64,000 nt of DNA from Bacillus sp. ISL-55 (GCF_018613155.1 NZ_JAGGQU010000009.1:113734-177733), one strand, 5' to 3'; positions 28,013 to 36,589 are shown, counted from the stretch's first letter. Notes: generated by a model not told the origin, from the letters alone. Made by a program: numbers and translations.

Positions 28013-28633
28013 TCAATAAAGTCTATTTTTATATCCTTCTTCCAACCTCTCCTGTATATCGGCTTTTGAAGAACCTGGAATCCGGGCGTGTGCTGCCAAA
28101 ATCTCTGCACCTGATGGCAAGTCAGAAGAGTCGGCCCAGCTTCCAGGCTCCCATAAGCCGGAGCGCTTCAACGCTTTTCCGCACTGTATATAGCATTCCT
28201 CTACTTCTACTACGATTCCAAGCAGCGGATTTTTCCCGCCGGCTTTCATCCTTTCCAACAGCTCTGGCTCGCGTGTCAAACTAGCCTTCCCATTCACTCT
28301 CAAGGATTCAGACATCCCAGGTATAAGAAATAACAGGCCCACCCTTGGATTGGATAAAATATTTTTCAATGAGTCCATTCTCTTGTTACCAGGACGGTCT
28401 GGAATCACAATTCGGTTTTTGTCCAGAACAAGTACAAATCCAGGTGCATCTCCCCTCGGGGAAGCGTCTGTGAAGCCTTTTTCGTCAGAGGTAGATAAAA
28501 CAATAAACGGTGAATGGTGTATGTAGTTACGGCAATGTTCGTCTACGAAAGATATGACCTTCCGTTTGGCCAGCTCACTAGGCTCCCCGAACAATGACCT
28601 TAATTCTTCAAAGCTATTAATTACATAATTCAT
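28013..28633 (-). CDS. pyridoxamine 5'-phosphate oxidase-fold flavoprotein
   Basis: A 206-residue split-barrel protein of the FMN-dependent PPOX type. A helical N-terminus is followed by FIVLSTSDEKGFTDASPRGDAPGF near residues 45-68, broken here as the substrate and FMN-facing strands, then the VGLLFLIPG segment. It most resembles the MSMEG_1061-type flavoproteins rather than a true vitamin B6 oxidase. The frame extends upstream to 28735, but GGGAGATG before ATG 28633 fixes the start. Substrate unknown. Confidence 0.8.
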   Translation of the reverse strand: MNYVINSFEELRSLFGEPSELAKRKVISFVDEHCRNYIHHSPFIVLSTSDEKGFTDASPRGDAPGFVLVLDKNRIVIPDRPGNKRMDSLKNILSNPRVGLLFLIPGMSESLRVNGKASLTREPELLERMKAGGKNPLLGIVVEVEECYIQCGKALKRSGLWEPGSWADSSDLPSGAEILAAHARIPGSSKADIQERLEEGYKNRLY

Positions 28634-28744
28634 TAAATCATCTCCCGTTGTTAATTTTTCTTCATATTTTTCTAGGTCCATTATTAGGTACAGCAATAAT
28701 GGACCTTGACGGACAATACAAGCCGAAATTGCCATTCACATCTC

Positions 28745-29050
28745 ACGATAGGCGGATTTATTGGTATGTTATTAATTCCTGAAAAATCAAAGAAGAAAGC
28801 ATCCACCATTATTCTCGCTTTTCTTCAGTGGTTTCTTGCTTGTATTCGGATCTTCGGTGTTGAGCATCTTTTTATCTGACGCTATAAACATACATATAGT
28901 TACAAGTTTCCTTAGTCTGGCACCAGTAGGAATGGATCAATTGGGGTTAATCGCACATGAGTCAAGTGCTGTTTAATCAATTGTTTCAAGCTTTCTGCTA
29001 TTTTTCATTTATTTTGCAGTTCGTCCGAATTCAAGGTGGTTTTTCATGAG
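28745..29050 (+). pseudogene. decayed AbrB-family membrane transporter
   Basis: A plus-strand reading with breaks gives GFIGMLLIPEKSKKKAS first. After a frame change it gives IVTSFLSLAPVGMDQLGLIA and, past an in-frame TAA, SIVSSFLLFFIYFAVRPNS. The second part matches the C-terminal repeat of AbrB/AidB family transporters, where an APGGMDQM-like loop is typical. Most of the gene is missing and there are at least one frameshift and one stop, so it is a remnant. Nothing else is seen between 28634 and 29112. Confidence 0.65.
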
Positions 29051-29112
29051 GATAAAAAAAACCGTAATGAGGATTCTCATTAATATTCATGGGTATATTA
29101 ACTAACATCTAA

Positions 29113-29232
29113 GAAAAGCGCAAGCGCCTTGGTCAGCCCCGACAAGCGCTGGAGGGCCTGACAGTGAAGTCGTTATTTGACTTCATTGGCAGGACCGAAG
29201 CGACTCGAGGGGCTAGGCGCTGGAGCTGGACA
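29113..29232. repeat. GC-rich mosaic intergenic repeat, copy 1
   Basis: This block starts GAAAAGCGCAAGCGCC and ends GGCGCTGGAGCTGGACA. It recurs at 45045-45219 with the same ends and same order of internal motifs (TGACAGTGAAGTCGTT, CTCGAGGGGCTAGG). It is much richer in G and C than its surroundings and has internal dyads. This looks like a dispersed repeat family of the genome. Confidence 0.85.
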
Positions 29233-29295
29233 ATTCTCGAAGTAAAATTATATAAATTCTGATATTATAAAAAATACTTAGATGGAGGAATGAAA

Positions 29296-29661
29296 TTGAA
29301 CCTTTCGTTTAATAATCTGTTTAATAAAGCTAAAGCGACTTTAAATCATGCATATAGTCACGCTAAGGATACCCTTTATTCCATCACTGGGACCTCTTCA
29401 GCTTCTGTTCAGCAAATAGCTGATTTCGTGAAGAATCATCCTGATGCAACAGTTGAAAAGAAAGAATACCTGGGTGTGACTTTATCGTTTTATGAACTCG
29501 TACAGGATGAAATGAGCTACTATCTAGAGACAAAAAATGCAAAAGTTTTGCAGCTTGATGTCCATTCCCATAATCACACTGTTGTAGCTTACCGATCATA
29601 CCGTGATCATTTATCAGTTAACACTCCCGTAAAATTCCCGAATTTACAGAATACCAAATAA
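29296..29661 (+). CDS. hypothetical protein
   Basis: A 121-residue soluble protein with no hydrophobic segment. The first 35 residues are helical and rich in Lys, Asn and His. The rest (from TSSASVQQIADFVKNHP) reads as a compact alpha/beta domain. GGAGG lies only one base before ATG 29290 but seven before TTG 29296, so the TTG start is more likely. It is convergent with the DUF3231 gene. Family not recognised. Confidence 0.6.
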   Translation: MNLSFNNLFNKAKATLNHAYSHAKDTLYSITGTSSASVQQIADFVKNHPDATVEKKEYLGVTLSFYELVQDEMSYYLETKNAKVLQLDVHSHNHTVVAYRSYRDHLSVNTPVKFPNLQNTK

Positions 29662-29703
29662 GCAGGACGATCTTCTAATCCATGATACATCAAATAATAA
29701 TTA

Positions 29704-29732
29704 AGGGTGTCCCAAAAGATATGGGACACCCT
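29704..29732. terminator. bidirectional terminator
   Basis: AGGGTGTCCCA (29704-29714) pairs with TGGGACACCCT (29722-29732). It lies between two convergent genes. Confidence 0.75.
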
Positions 29733-29744
29733 ATTTTCAGTCCT

Positions 29745-30752
29745 TTATGTCATCCCGGACAGCTGGTCCCGGTCGTCAGCCATCGGAGGTTCCTCCAACC
29801 ATGAGTTTTTGATCATGATATTGGCACCATCCTCTGCATAAAGCGCAATTTCAGGAATCAGCGAAGCATATTTCAGTCCAATATCCTTGCGCGGACTTGC
29901 TGCCATAGCGGCACCATAATTCCCGATACCTGCGGCGATCATTGCTGAGACATGGAATAATATAAGTTTATCTGAAAATACCTGTGTTGTACTGTCTGTT
30001 ACAGCTGAATCCCAAAACATGGGTGCCGGGATGTCATTATTCTTAAGGATATCACTGAACAAATCGACATGTTTTTGAGCGATTTTCTTTCCTCTCTGCA
30101 GATATCCTTTGACCTCTTTGTCCTGAGCCACTTGGATGAATCCCATGATCAGTGCCTTTCCTATTTGGTTGGTTTGTACATTCATGAACAAATGCGTCAT
30201 TTCTACTGAGGTAAGTGCCCGTCTCCTGCTTTTGATTCCCGAAAGGAATTTCTGTTTCTCAACAAAGTCAACTTTATCTGGGACTGAAATAAATGGTGGC
30301 CTTATGTATGTCCCTTGCTCCAGCATTGTCTCCCTAGTCAAATCCTGCAGTTCAATCGCTGATTTCAAGACACTTTTATGAAAACTAATCACATCTGGCC
30401 GCGTTCCGAGACCAATTGCCGCAGCATTTGCAGCCATTCCAAGGATAGACATATGCCTCAAATACATCATTACGAATGTATCGGAAAAAAGCCGTGGAGC
30501 ATGGATATTGACATCTTTCTTTGTGAAACCAATTGGGCAGGGGAAATCTTCACGATCGAAGATCTCTTTTAAAAGAGAAATGTTTTTTTGTGATGCGCCA
30601 AGAGCAAACTCAGCGATTTCTTTTACCTTTTTGTCGTCTATGTTGTTCAAAAAATAACTCAAAACACAAATAGATACTGTATCATTTATATATTGCGTCC
30701 ACAAACTAGACATTTCTGCCGCAGTCAGGCGGATTTTTGTCTTATCCTCCAT
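29745..30752 (-). CDS. DUF3231 family protein
   Basis: The 335-residue protein has two repeats of a four-helix, ferritin-like layout. Each opens with a similar phrase: LTAAEMSSLWTQYINDT near residue 5 and LTSVEMTHLFMNVQTNQ near 180. This duplicated build is characteristic of DUF3231 proteins, common in spore formers and of unknown function. ATG 30752 follows GGGGTG with short spacing. It diverges from the diguanylate cyclase gene. Confidence 0.85.
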   Translation of the reverse strand: MEDKTKIRLTAAEMSSLWTQYINDTVSICVLSYFLNNIDDKKVKEIAEFALGASQKNISLLKEIFDREDFPCPIGFTKKDVNIHAPRLFSDTFVMMYLRHMSILGMAANAAAIGLGTRPDVISFHKSVLKSAIELQDLTRETMLEQGTYIRPPFISVPDKVDFVEKQKFLSGIKSRRRALTSVEMTHLFMNVQTNQIGKALIMGFIQVAQDKEVKGYLQRGKKIAQKHVDLFSDILKNNDIPAPMFWDSAVTDSTTQVFSDKLILFHVSAMIAAGIGNYGAAMAASPRKDIGLKYASLIPEIALYAEDGANIMIKNSWLEEPPMADDRDQLSGMT

Positions 30753-30957
30753 TTTTACACCCCAATGCACTGATGATATCTTTATCTTTCCTTAACTGGC
30801 CGATATTTATTTAATAATTTACCTATGTTAAAGATGAATGATTAATTTTAAGCATTGCAGTTTGAATCTGACTGTAGCTGAAATCGATAATCATCAGAAA
30901 ACATCCTATCAATTTTACAAAAAGATAGTAAAATAGAAGTATGATTCATATTTAGGA

Positions 30958-32499
30958 GTGAGAAAGCTGAGCGCAATTTTTTTATTAATCATTGCAGCTG
31001 TTGGACTATCACTGACAGCAAATTTATTAAGATTTCATGTAAGCGCTTTATTAAACCAACTGATTTTCTCTGCTGCATCATTGATCCTGGTTGAGACTGC
31101 TGTTTATTTATATGGAAGTAATCAATTAAGCTGGACTATTCTTTTATTTATCGCGACTGCGGGTTATTCTTTTAAATTAATCGGGGGTATAGTTGCGGCT
31201 CTTATTAGTGTTCTTATCGTTTATTTACATACAGGAGGCTTCCCCATGGAAGTTCTCCCCGTTTACTTGGTAATCGGGACGTGCGCCGGCTACATTTCGC
31301 AATATTTACTCAAGAAAAAGAAAGACCACCACCTCTGGATGTACATGCTCATGGAGCAATCTAAGCATCTACAGGTCTTTCGCGAAGTAAGCACAACGAT
31401 GCAGGGGACTCTTCAGCAGGATTTGCTTTTAAAAGTGATCTTGACATCTGTAACCGCTGGCCATGGCCTTGGATTTAACAGAGCGATGATTTTTCTTGCC
31501 TCCAATGAAACTAAGTCCCTTAAGGGAATCGTTGGTGTCGGCCCTATGGATGTGAAGAAAGGCTATGAAGTTTGGGAAAAGATTTCAGAAGACAGACTAA
31601 AACTCAGTGATTTAATTGAACATAACTTTGACAGCAATTTTACCGACCCGGAGTTGAATGCTATTTTACGTTCATTGGATATACCAATTGATGAACATAA
31701 CGTCTTTGGGTTAGCGTTATCAAGTCAAAAACCAGTTATTGTTAAGAACATCGCAAAAGAGGATATGTCACAGATTTTAATTAAAGACTTGTTCCAAACT
31801 GAGGAGTTTGCGGTGATCCCCTTGATTAACCAGGGTAAGAACATCGGTATCCTGCTGATTGATAATATTGTAAATAAGAGACCGATTACCTTGATGGATA
31901 CTGAAAATATCCTTCCTCTGGCGAACCAGGCTGCGATAGCACTTGACCATGCTAACCTTTATGAGCAAATTGAGGAAATGGCTTTACGCGATGGATTGAC
32001 AGGTCTTCTCAACCAACGGGCATTCCAGACAATTCTTAATGAACACTTCCCGGTTGAAGGAAATCGGAATAGTCCCCTTTCGTTAATCATCTTTGATATC
32101 GATTACTTTAAGGTGTTCAATGACAAAAACGGGCACCTGCTTGGGAATGAAGTGTTGATGAAGCTGGCAAGAGTCATTGTTAATTCATTAAGACCTGATG
32201 ATTTTTCCTTCCGATTTGGCGGAGAAGAATTTGTAGTCCTATTGCCTGGCATCCATCTTGACCAAGCTGAAGTAATAGCGGAAACAATTCGCTCGAACGT
32301 AGAGAAAGCAAGCTTTCCTGGTGAAAATACACAGCCCAACGGCACATTAACCGTAAGTATCGGAATAGCCTGTACAGACCATTCGGAAATAACCACTAAA
32401 AATGAATTGATAGAAGCTGCTGACCAGGCACTATACAAAGCTAAAAGCGCAGGTAAAAATACGGTAGTTTCTTTTAAGGAGTTTGTGAACATTGATTGA
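30958..32499 (+). CDS. membrane diguanylate cyclase (5TM-GAF-GGDEF)
   Basis: The 513-residue protein has about five N-terminal helices (residues 1-115), a GAF domain (about 150-330) and a GGDEF domain (about 345-508). DGLTGLLNQRAF leads to the active site RFGGEEF near residue 420. RPDD five residues before it is a textbook RxxD inhibitory I-site, so c-di-GMP synthesis with product inhibition is expected. The start is odd. AGGAG overlaps the GTG at 30958, and a CTG at 30967 is better spaced. It overlaps the next gene by 8 bases. Confidence 0.88.
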   Translation: MRKLSAIFLLIIAAVGLSLTANLLRFHVSALLNQLIFSAASLILVETAVYLYGSNQLSWTILLFIATAGYSFKLIGGIVAALISVLIVYLHTGGFPMEVLPVYLVIGTCAGYISQYLLKKKKDHHLWMYMLMEQSKHLQVFREVSTTMQGTLQQDLLLKVILTSVTAGHGLGFNRAMIFLASNETKSLKGIVGVGPMDVKKGYEVWEKISEDRLKLSDLIEHNFDSNFTDPELNAILRSLDIPIDEHNVFGLALSSQKPVIVKNIAKEDMSQILIKDLFQTEEFAVIPLINQGKNIGILLIDNIVNKRPITLMDTENILPLANQAAIALDHANLYEQIEEMALRDGLTGLLNQRAFQTILNEHFPVEGNRNSPLSLIIFDIDYFKVFNDKNGHLLGNEVLMKLARVIVNSLRPDDFSFRFGGEEFVVLLPGIHLDQAEVIAETIRSNVEKASFPGENTQPNGTLTVSIGIACTDHSEITTKNELIEAADQALYKAKSAGKNTVVSFKEFVNID

Positions 32500-32980
32500 A
32501 CTGGCATTTATTCTAGCTGCCCTTTTCTTTTTCATGGCTTCCGCTTTGACAAGCAGGCCCTTATATAATCTTTCCCAAAGGCATTATTCCAACCGTGTTA
32601 CTGCACATTATGGGTTCAAGGTATCCGAATTGCATTATTCCTATGACCAAATGATCTACTTTATTTCAATGCCAACTACTTTGCCGTATATTAAGAATGC
32701 GTTAAAAGAGGACCTGATAATTGAGCAGGATTATTCATCTTATTTTTTTCCCATTCTCAAAGGTATCAAAATATCTTTAAAACAGAATGGCGAAAATATG
32801 TACCTTGCCTATTTGCCTATTGGCAACTTCCGACTGCCCCATCTCGATAAGCTGCAGCAGGAAGGCACTATTGATGAGCAGACATATTTAAGAATAAGCA
32901 CCAGTAAACTGCTTGATCCCAGCACATTGCAGGAAGTGCGCGAAGAGGTATATAAACAGCTTCAAGTGGGTCGCTATTAA
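32492..32980 (+). CDS. hypothetical protein with N-terminal membrane anchor
   Basis: A 162-residue protein with one hydrophobic segment at residues 3-20 and a soluble remainder that I do not recognise. The TTG start at 32492 lies inside the end of the GGDEF gene, with AAGGAG ten bases upstream, so it is translationally coupled to the cyclase. It may be part of the same signalling unit. Confidence 0.65.
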   Translation: MIELAFILAALFFFMASALTSRPLYNLSQRHYSNRVTAHYGFKVSELHYSYDQMIYFISMPTTLPYIKNALKEDLIIEQDYSSYFFPILKGIKISLKQNGENMYLAYLPIGNFRLPHLDKLQQEGTIDEQTYLRISTSKLLDPSTLQEVREEVYKQLQVGRY

Positions 32981-32985
32981 TTATG

Positions 32986-33014
32986 AAAGAGCCAGCATTG
33001 GATGCCGGCTCTTT
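32986..33014. terminator. bidirectional terminator
   Basis: AAAGAGCC and GCAT pair with ATGC and GGCTCTTT around a TGG loop (32986-33014). It separates two convergent genes. Confidence 0.8.
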
Positions 33015-33556
33015 TACTTTTCAACTTCAGCAGCAGTTCCCTTTTGCTTCACCAGGTCTATATATATCCACTTTTTTAATAAAGCAGCCCAAAGAATCAT
33101 GAATAAATGAATTGAATTATTAATAATAAAATGGCGGAAATTTTTCTTGGCGATTTCAGCTTTCATGACTTTAACATCCATTAACTTAGCGAAACTAAAA
33201 GCCTGTAACATTCCTTTCCATCCTCTGTCATATTTAATGAACACTGCTGTTGCCATTGATAGAATAAATGAATAAATTGGTGCTGTTTTGAAGTGTTCTT
33301 TCCAGCTATGCCATCTTTCGATTCCAAATCTGAACTTTCTAAGTATTGATAAGGAGTACATTAGGTTAAGCCCATTTACCAGAATGCCAAGGAATAATGA
33401 GCCAAAATGAGAAATGGGTGTTCCATTTCGAAGTTCATTAAAGAAGTGTGGATGAAAAGGAGGGTGAAAAACGGTATATAATGTTTTTTGTTCCTGTTCA
33501 TAGTGCTCCTTCCACCTTCCCTGATGAAATATCTCTATTAAGATTGACTGATTCAA
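33014..33556 (-). CDS. hypothetical membrane-associated protein
   Basis: A 180-residue frame with about three hydrophobic stretches (residues 50-72, 90-108 and 148-168) between basic loops. The proposed start is TTG 33556 with only a weak GGATAG upstream. The frame is long, ends neatly at a terminator and has plausible composition, but I know no family. Confidence 0.5.
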   Translation of the reverse strand: MNQSILIEIFHQGRWKEHYEQEQKTLYTVFHPPFHPHFFNELRNGTPISHFGSLFLGILVNGLNLMYSLSILRKFRFGIERWHSWKEHFKTAPIYSFILSMATAVFIKYDRGWKGMLQAFSFAKLMDVKVMKAEIAKKNFRHFIINNSIHLFMILWAALLKKWIYIDLVKQKGTAAEVEK

Positions 33557-33588
33557 ATATTACTATCCAAAAGGAATGAACAGGAAAA

Positions 33589-33608
33589 GCCCAATCAAAA
33601 GATTGGGC
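33589..33608 (-). terminator. intrinsic terminator
   Basis: GCCCAATC (33589-33596), loop AAAA, GATTGGGC (33601-33608). The minus-strand tail is TTTTCC. It follows the HTH/F1-beta gene. Confidence 0.8.
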
Positions 33609-33616
33609 CTGCCTCA

Positions 33617-34663
33617 TCAATTTAATTTTCCAATAAAATTTAGCTCATTGGCTTCAGATATACTAGAAGGGTTTTCAAGAATTCTTTTCACATCGTTTAG
33701 TGTATACTCGAGTTTCACGTCCTCTCCCTTCTTGCCAGTGTACGCTTCCGCTACAAAGAAAGGCTGAGTCAAATATGCCTCTAATCTCTCCCCCTGCTGA
33801 TAAATTTGCGACTCGACAGCTGGAAGGCGTTCGATGCCATGAACATTAACGATCGCCCGCAATTCCCTGTACCTGCGTAGAAGCTTTTGCGCTCTTTGTT
33901 GAATGCTATGGTGAACAGGGTCTAAATATGACCCTTCCAGGATGGAGGATGTTGAGTAGATTGGGTTGATTGCAGGATATTTATGGCGTGCTGCAAGGTC
34001 GGCATCGAATTGCCACAAAGTATCAAGGGGGCCATACGGAAGGTCTTCATCGACAGCCTCACCTTTCAAATCCATCAGGAATGTCGTTACACGATGGATT
34101 TCTTTGTCATCGAAAGTTTCCTGCAAGTTGAACATTTCACCTGATATCACATAGGATCTGTCGGCTGTAAGTATGTAATCTCTCTCTGTGCCTTCTTTTA
34201 AAATGACCTTATATGTCTCTTCGATATTGTTTGTTACGTAATCGACCTCATCCAGAATATCGTCAAGCTCTGGGTGATAACCCTTCGGTTTTATAAGAAT
34301 TGTGACATACCCTACCCTTTTCAGTCGGTAAAGCATCTCGGCAAGTACAACTAATTGCCCCATTCCTGGTCGCGCAACGAGCCCAACAGTTTTGCCCTTT
34401 GCAATTGGCGCAAATAAGTCCAAAGTTTTAATCCCTGTTTTAATCATTTCTACACTCTCCCCTCTTAAAATCAGTTCATCCAAACTGCAACCAGCCAGCT
34501 CTGCCAGAGCGACTATCGTCCGTACCTCTGCTCTGCCGACCGGTATTTTGCCCGTAGACAAATTAGAAACGGTGGCCGGTCTCAATCCTACAGATTTAGC
34601 TGCAGATGTCAGGTTGGGCACCTTTTTTCTCAACAACGCAACATTAAGTCTAAGATTTTCCAT
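33617..34663 (-). CDS. XRE-like HTH fused to a degenerate F1-ATPase beta-like domain
   Basis: The 348-residue protein begins with a Cro/XRE-type helix-turn-helix (residues 1-68). IKTGIKTLDLFAPIAKGKTVG at 75-95 matches the start of the ATP-synthase beta nucleotide domain, shown here split as IKTGIKTLDLFAPI and AKGKTVG. The Walker A site is ARPGMGQL instead of GGAGVGKT, so the essential Lys and Thr are gone. Residues 213-330 again follow F1-beta closely (YPAINPIYSTSSIL, LLRRYRELRAI, LTQPFFVAEAYTG). The beta-barrel domain and the catalytic GER segment are absent. It is probably a regulator that binds rather than hydrolyses nucleotide. It diverges from pduL. AAGGAGGTG fixes ATG 34663. Confidence 0.8.
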   Translation of the reverse strand: MENLRLNVALLRKKVPNLTSAAKSVGLRPATVSNLSTGKIPVGRAEVRTIVALAELAGCSLDELILRGESVEMIKTGIKTLDLFAPIAKGKTVGLVARPGMGQLVVLAEMLYRLKRVGYVTILIKPKGYHPELDDILDEVDYVTNNIEETYKVILKEGTERDYILTADRSYVISGEMFNLQETFDDKEIHRVTTFLMDLKGEAVDEDLPYGPLDTLWQFDADLAARHKYPAINPIYSTSSILEGSYLDPVHHSIQQRAQKLLRRYRELRAIVNVHGIERLPAVESQIYQQGERLEAYLTQPFFVAEAYTGKKGEDVKLEYTLNDVKRILENPSSISEANELNFIGKLN

Positions 34664-34687
34664 AAATAGCACCTCCTTACTTTAGAT

Positions 34688-34736
34688 AGTAAAATAAATT
34701 ACTCTATATAGCAATAAATTTTACTCTAAAAAGTAA
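34688..34736. promoter_or_regulatory. paired inverted repeats, candidate operator
   Basis: AGTAA-N6-TTACT (34688-34703) and TTACT-N6-AGTAA (34721-34736) are 16-base dyads with starts 33 bp apart, about three helical turns. They lie directly upstream of the HTH/F1-beta gene and 80-130 bases before pduL, fitting auto-control and control of the divergent gene. Confidence 0.5.
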
Positions 34737-34816
34737 TGATTAATTTTCTATAAAGGTGTTTATTGGTTCAAGCAGGGTAAAATAAGTGAATCAAAGAACA
34801 TGAAAGGAGTTTCCAA

Positions 34817-35380
34817 ATGATTCCTATTGGTGTATCAAATCGTCATATTCATTTAAAAAGAGAAGATTTAGATAAGCTTTTCGGTGAAGGATATCAGCTC
34901 ACAACTGCTAAAAAACTTTCACAGCCAGGGGAATTTGCTGCGAATGAAACAGTAAGAGTCGTTGGTTCAAAAGGGGAATTTCCCGCAGTCAGGGTTCTTG
35001 GTCCGTTACGGAAGTTTACTCAGCTTGAAATTTCCAACACCGACTCCTTTTCCCTCGGGGTAAAAGCACCGTTAAGAGCTTCAGGGAATCTTGACGGCAC
35101 TCCAGGCATAAAGCTTGTCGGCCCAAAAGGTGCACTGGAAATTCAGGAAGGTGTCATTGTGGCAGAACGTCATATTCATATGACACCAGGTGATGCCGCA
35201 AATTATAATGTCCAGGATGGAGACTATGTAAGTGTTAAGTCTGCAGGTGAAAGAAGCTTAATTTTCAATCAAGTACTCATAAGGGTGAAAGATTCCTACG
35301 CTCTTGATATGCACATTGATACCGATGAAGCTAACGCGGCTGGTCTGCGAACTGGTGACCATATTGAAATAATTAAATAA
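34817..35380 (+). CDS. pduL: phosphate propanoyltransferase PduL
   Basis: A 187-residue PduL-type phosphotransacylase. The two zinc-binding motifs NRHIHL (residues 8-13) and ERHIHM (about 116-121) and the GPLRKFTQLEIS segment near 60 are diagnostic. It moves an acyl group between CoA and phosphate, with propionyl-CoA or acetyl-CoA as substrates. No encapsulation peptide or microcompartment genes are visible, so it is probably a free cytosolic enzyme. AAAGGAGTTTCCAA precedes ATG 34817. Confidence 0.93.
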   Translation: MIPIGVSNRHIHLKREDLDKLFGEGYQLTTAKKLSQPGEFAANETVRVVGSKGEFPAVRVLGPLRKFTQLEISNTDSFSLGVKAPLRASGNLDGTPGIKLVGPKGALEIQEGVIVAERHIHMTPGDAANYNVQDGDYVSVKSAGERSLIFNQVLIRVKDSYALDMHIDTDEANAAGLRTGDHIEIIK

Positions 35381-35382
35381 AC

Positions 35383-35415
35383 TTGGCCGGACTGCATCAT
35401 AAGCAGTCCGGCCAA
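35383..35415. terminator. strong hairpin terminator after pduL
   Basis: TTGGCCGGACTGC (35383-35395) pairs perfectly with GCAGTCCGGCCAA (35403-35415). The T-tract is weak, and it lies between convergent genes. Confidence 0.75.
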
Positions 35416-35457
35416 ATTCATTTAAACCATAGAGAACACCTACAGACAAAAAGTGGA

Positions 35458-36252
35458 TTACTCCCATATTTCCTTAAGCGTTGCTCGAAACAAATCGTTA
35501 AGTTCTTTTGTAGGGTCGTCAAGTTTTTGACTTGCATATTTTGCATAACTGGCAAGCAGTTCAATTTCTTGTTCTATGAACTCATTAAGAATCAAGTTTT
35601 TCTCATTGGAATAATGTTCTCCGCTTTGTTTCTCCTCTAGTAAGTCCTTCACTTCCCTTTTTACTTGTGCGTTATTTAAAATGCTTAAAAGTTCCATGAA
35701 TTCGACTGGTGGTATTTGCTTATGTAATTGTAACCATTTTACCGACAGGATTGACCGGAGAATATATAGATATACCTTTACCCTCCACTCCTTCTTCTTT
35801 TTAAGCCCAATGAAATTTCTTTTTGCCAGGTTTAGGTGATGGTTTATGTAAGGTACTTGCGAAATGACTGAGTCCTGCATCAACTTTAATTTTTCGGCCA
35901 GGCAAGCCTTATGGAGATACACATGTTTGGAATTCAGCCATTCGAGCAAGGAGGGATTAGACTTCCGAAAAAGCCTGAGAGTTTTAGTCAATTCCCAGCC
36001 TACGACATCCAATTTAGGATCGACCATAATAGAAAGCGGATCTTCTTTTGGTATTTCAATAACATCTTTCTGCTGATCAATCGATAAATACCAATCTTTT
36101 TTTTGAATGTAAATGAAGCGGATATCATAATCACTGTCTGGTGATGCAAATCCCATCGCTCGGCTCCCGGCGTCACATGCATAAAGTATTTTCACTTCGT
36201 ACTCTTCTTCAATTTGATTTAATACTGTTATGATATGGTCCTTCATTTTCAC
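35458..36252 (-). CDS. predicted nucleotidyltransferase (YcgL-like)
   Basis: A 264-residue protein with the polymerase-beta-like nucleotidyltransferase core GSRAMGFASPDSDYDIR near residues 30-46 (GS...DxD). It continues into a helical domain, as in B. subtilis YcgL. Substrate unknown. Among several in-frame starts, GTG 36252 is best placed after AAAGGGG. ATG 36246 is the alternative. It diverges from csbD. Confidence 0.8.
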   Translation of the reverse strand: MKMKDHIITVLNQIEEEYEVKILYACDAGSRAMGFASPDSDYDIRFIYIQKKDWYLSIDQQKDVIEIPKEDPLSIMVDPKLDVVGWELTKTLRLFRKSNPSLLEWLNSKHVYLHKACLAEKLKLMQDSVISQVPYINHHLNLAKRNFIGLKKKKEWRVKVYLYILRSILSVKWLQLHKQIPPVEFMELLSILNNAQVKREVKDLLEEKQSGEHYSNEKNLILNEFIEQEIELLASYAKYASQKLDDPTKELNDLFRATLKEIWE

Positions 36253-36282
36253 ATTTGCCCCTTTCATCACATACATTTAATA

Positions 36283-36307
36283 GTTTGCCATCAATCATAA
36301 AGGGTAT
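36283..36307 (+). promoter_or_regulatory. sigma-B promoter of csbD
   Basis: GTTTGC (36283-36288), 13 bases, GGGTAT (36302-36307). The -10 is perfect and the -35 matches four of six. It lies 35 bases before the csbD start, and csbD is a known sigma-B gene in B. subtilis. Confidence 0.75.
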
Positions 36308-36341
36308 ATAAGAATATACTCAAATAAAGGAGGCCAAAATA

Positions 36342-36536
36342 ATGAATGACAAGCAATCAAAAGGCGCATTTGACCAGGTTAAAGGTGAAGCCAAGAAGCA
36401 ATTCGGCAAACTGACCGACAATGAATCTATGGAAGCAGAAGGCCGCCTTGATAAGGGAAAAGGAAAACTGAAAGAAACAGCTGGTGATATGCAAGAAGAT
36501 GTATCACGTGCATTTAACGACTCGTCCAGAGATTAA
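36342..36536 (+). CDS. csbD: CsbD-family stress protein
   Basis: A 64-residue, highly charged helical protein with the CsbD pattern FDQVKGEAKKQFGKLT and the later echo GKGKLKETAGDMQED. It is a general-stress protein without known activity. AAAGGAGGCC precedes ATG 36342, and it is driven by the sigma-B promoter just upstream. Confidence 0.92.
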   Translation: MNDKQSKGAFDQVKGEAKKQFGKLTDNESMEAEGRLDKGKGKLKETAGDMQEDVSRAFNDSSRD

Positions 36537-36550
36537 TAAGCGTTAATTTG

Positions 36551-36583
36551 AAAAGCCTTTGCTTATGACAGCAAGGGCTTTTT
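36551..36583. terminator. terminator between csbD and pssA
   Basis: AAAGCC-TTGCT pairs with AGCAA-GGCTTT with one bulge on each side, followed by T residues on the plus strand. Confidence 0.7.
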
Positions 36584-36589
36584 TGTATT

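Noticed and set aside
33617-34663. Functional ATP-synthase beta subunit (atpD)
   Set aside because: It lacks the beta-barrel, the Walker A Lys and the catalytic GER region, has an HTH head, and no other atp genes are present.
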